The notes under the pieces were generated by a model that saw nothing but the letters and a program-made list of their open reading frames with translations, was not told where the DNA came from and made no database searches. Below are positions 5,340 to 5,993 of a DNA stretch of 5,993 nucleotides, one piece after another (within the stretch, counting starts at the first letter, position 1; every line of letters starts with the position of its first letter). The position numbers and the translations under genes are program-made. The stretch is from assembly GCA_023443765.1 (NCBI GenBank), contig JAEZTA010000109.1, forward strand, positions 1-5,993, read 5' to 3'. Source of the stretch: Bacteroidota bacterium (lineage in GTDB: Bacteria; Bacteroidota; Bacteroidia; Bacteroidales; Rikenellaceae).

Positions 5340-5786
5340 ATGGCCAAACGAATTACATCGGGAAAGAGAGAAAGAGAGAAATTAAAGCAGACCAAACGTC
5401 AGGACAAGCAAAAGAAAAAAGAGGAACGTCTGAGCGGCGGGAGCCGTAGTTTCGAGGACATGCTGGCGTATGTCGATGAAAACGGCGTTCTTCACACAAC
5501 CCCGCAGGATGTGAAACCCAAGGAGGAGATCGACGCCTCGCTGATCGAAGTTTCCGTACCGAGACAGTCGGAACTCGAAGAGGAAGAGCCGATGAGCGGC
5601 CGGGTGGAATATTTCACCTCATCCAAGGGTTACGGCTTTATCAAGGATGCCGCCGGTTCCGAGAAATACTTTTTTCATGTCACCAACGCCCCGGCAGGTA
5701 TTGCCGAAGGGGATAAGGTAACGTTCGAACTCGAACGCGGTACGCGGGGAATGAATGCAGTACGAATAGCTATCATTAACAAATAA
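5340..5786 (+). CDS. Cold-shock-domain protein with lysine-rich N-terminal tail
   Basis: The 148-aa protein carries a C-terminal cold-shock domain at about 86-146. It starts SGRVEYFTSSKGYGFIKD, with RNP1-like KGYGFIK (96-102) and RNP2-like KYFFHV (109-114), which bind single-stranded RNA or DNA through their aromatic residues. The usual RNP2 VFVH is YFFH here, a variant common in Bacteroidota proteins of this type. Ahead of it lies a strongly basic tail, residues 1-30 (KREREKLKQTKRQDKQKKK), and an acidic, likely flexible linker (about 37-84, ending ELEEEEP). Classic Csp proteins are about 70 aa, so the tail and linker double the length. A role as an RNA chaperone or ribosome-associated factor is plausible. 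The ATG at 5340 has no Shine-Dalgarno sequence; the upstream bases are A-rich, as is usual in this phylum. An RRM gene follows 27 bp downstream, probably in one transcript. Confidence 0.92.
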   Translation: MAKRITSGKREREKLKQTKRQDKQKKKEERLSGGSRSFEDMLAYVDENGVLHTTPQDVKPKEEIDASLIEVSVPRQSELEEEEPMSGRVEYFTSSKGYGFIKDAAGSEKYFFHVTNAPAGIAEGDKVTFELERGTRGMNAVRIAIINK

Positions 5787-5813
5787 CACTTTTTTAATTA
5801 ACTTATCAAGAGA

Positions 5814-5993
5814 ATGAACATTTATGTTTCGCATCTGAGCTGGGGCACGAGCAGTGAGAGCTTAGGAAATTTATTCATGCAGTTCGGCGAAGTAACGTCG
5901 GCTAACGTTATTACCGACCGGGAGACGGGCCGTTCGCGCGGTTTCGGCTTCGTCGAGATGCCCAATGAGGAAGAGGGTCAGAAGGCCATCGAC
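5814..5993 (+). CDS. RRM-domain RNA-binding protein, N-terminal 60 residues
   Basis: The frame opens with ATG at 5814 and runs to the window edge without a stop, so the gene is truncated on the right. The visible 60 residues cover most of one RNA-recognition motif: RNP2 is IYVSHL (3-8) and RNP1 is RGFGFVEM (42-49), with the spacer ESLGNLFMQFGEV, then ITDRETGRSRG, typical of the family. Aromatic residues at Tyr4, Phe44 and Phe46 are those expected to stack on RNA bases. Single-RRM proteins of about 80-100 aa are widespread in Bacteroidota; the RbpA-C group of Bacteroides thetaiotaomicron has been linked to post-transcriptional control of polysaccharide use. Whether this is an orthologue cannot be judged. 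The bases aagaga just before the ATG are weakly Shine-Dalgarno-like. The 27-bp gap after the cold-shock gene contains no stem-loop terminator, supporting co-transcription. Confidence 0.92.
   Translation, partial: MNIYVSHLSWGTSSESLGNLFMQFGEVTSANVITDRETGRSRGFGFVEMPNEEEGQKAID

Overview
The window looks like a chromosomal segment of a GC-rich member of the Bacteroidales, most likely Alistipes or a close relative. This is inferred from several things: Bacteroidota-specific families (a DUF6377-type regulator, a PF07396-type porin, a lone-RRM protein), promoters with the Bacteroidota -7 element TAnnTTTG, starts without a clear Shine-Dalgarno sequence, and GC-rich coding DNA against AT-rich intergenic DNA. 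The genus is a guess from base composition and protein style. No mobile element, tRNA, rRNA or CRISPR array was seen.

Layout, left to right. (1) Positions 1-888 hold the C-terminal part of a membrane-anchored DUF6377 regulator with a terminal helix-turn-helix. (2) After about 300 bp, a complete Cys-type lipoprotein sulfatase (1194-2897) follows. Its promoter is well defined (-33 TTTG, 19 bp, -7 TATATTTG) and carries a perfect 17-bp palindrome over the predicted transcription start, plus a helically phased direct repeat just upstream. A strong terminator ends the unit. (3) The 2960-3100 stretch has no ORF but holds a TAnnTTTG element and a second strong intrinsic terminator, so it may encode a small RNA of roughly 85 nt. 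(4) A 164-aa DEDDh exonuclease (3161-3655) converges on (5) a minus-strand outer-membrane porin of the phosphate-selective O/P type (3694-4965). The two share a bidirectional terminator. (6) A 374-bp divergent intergenic region carries the porin promoter on the minus strand and a promoter with a long 5' leader on the plus strand. (7) The leader feeds a cold-shock-domain protein with a lysine-rich N-terminal tail (5340-5786). An RRM protein lies 27 bp downstream and is cut by the window edge (5814 onward), probably in the same operon.

How they work together: the regulator and sulfatase could form a sulfated-glycan response pair, but only adjacency supports this. The cold-shock and RRM pair is a plausible RNA-binding/post-transcriptional operon. 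The exonuclease and porin look like independent single-gene units. I saw no evidence of a wholly new multi-gene system. The most interesting unexplained items are the non-coding ones: the sulfatase operator candidate, the possible small RNA, and the long leader of the RNA-binding operon.
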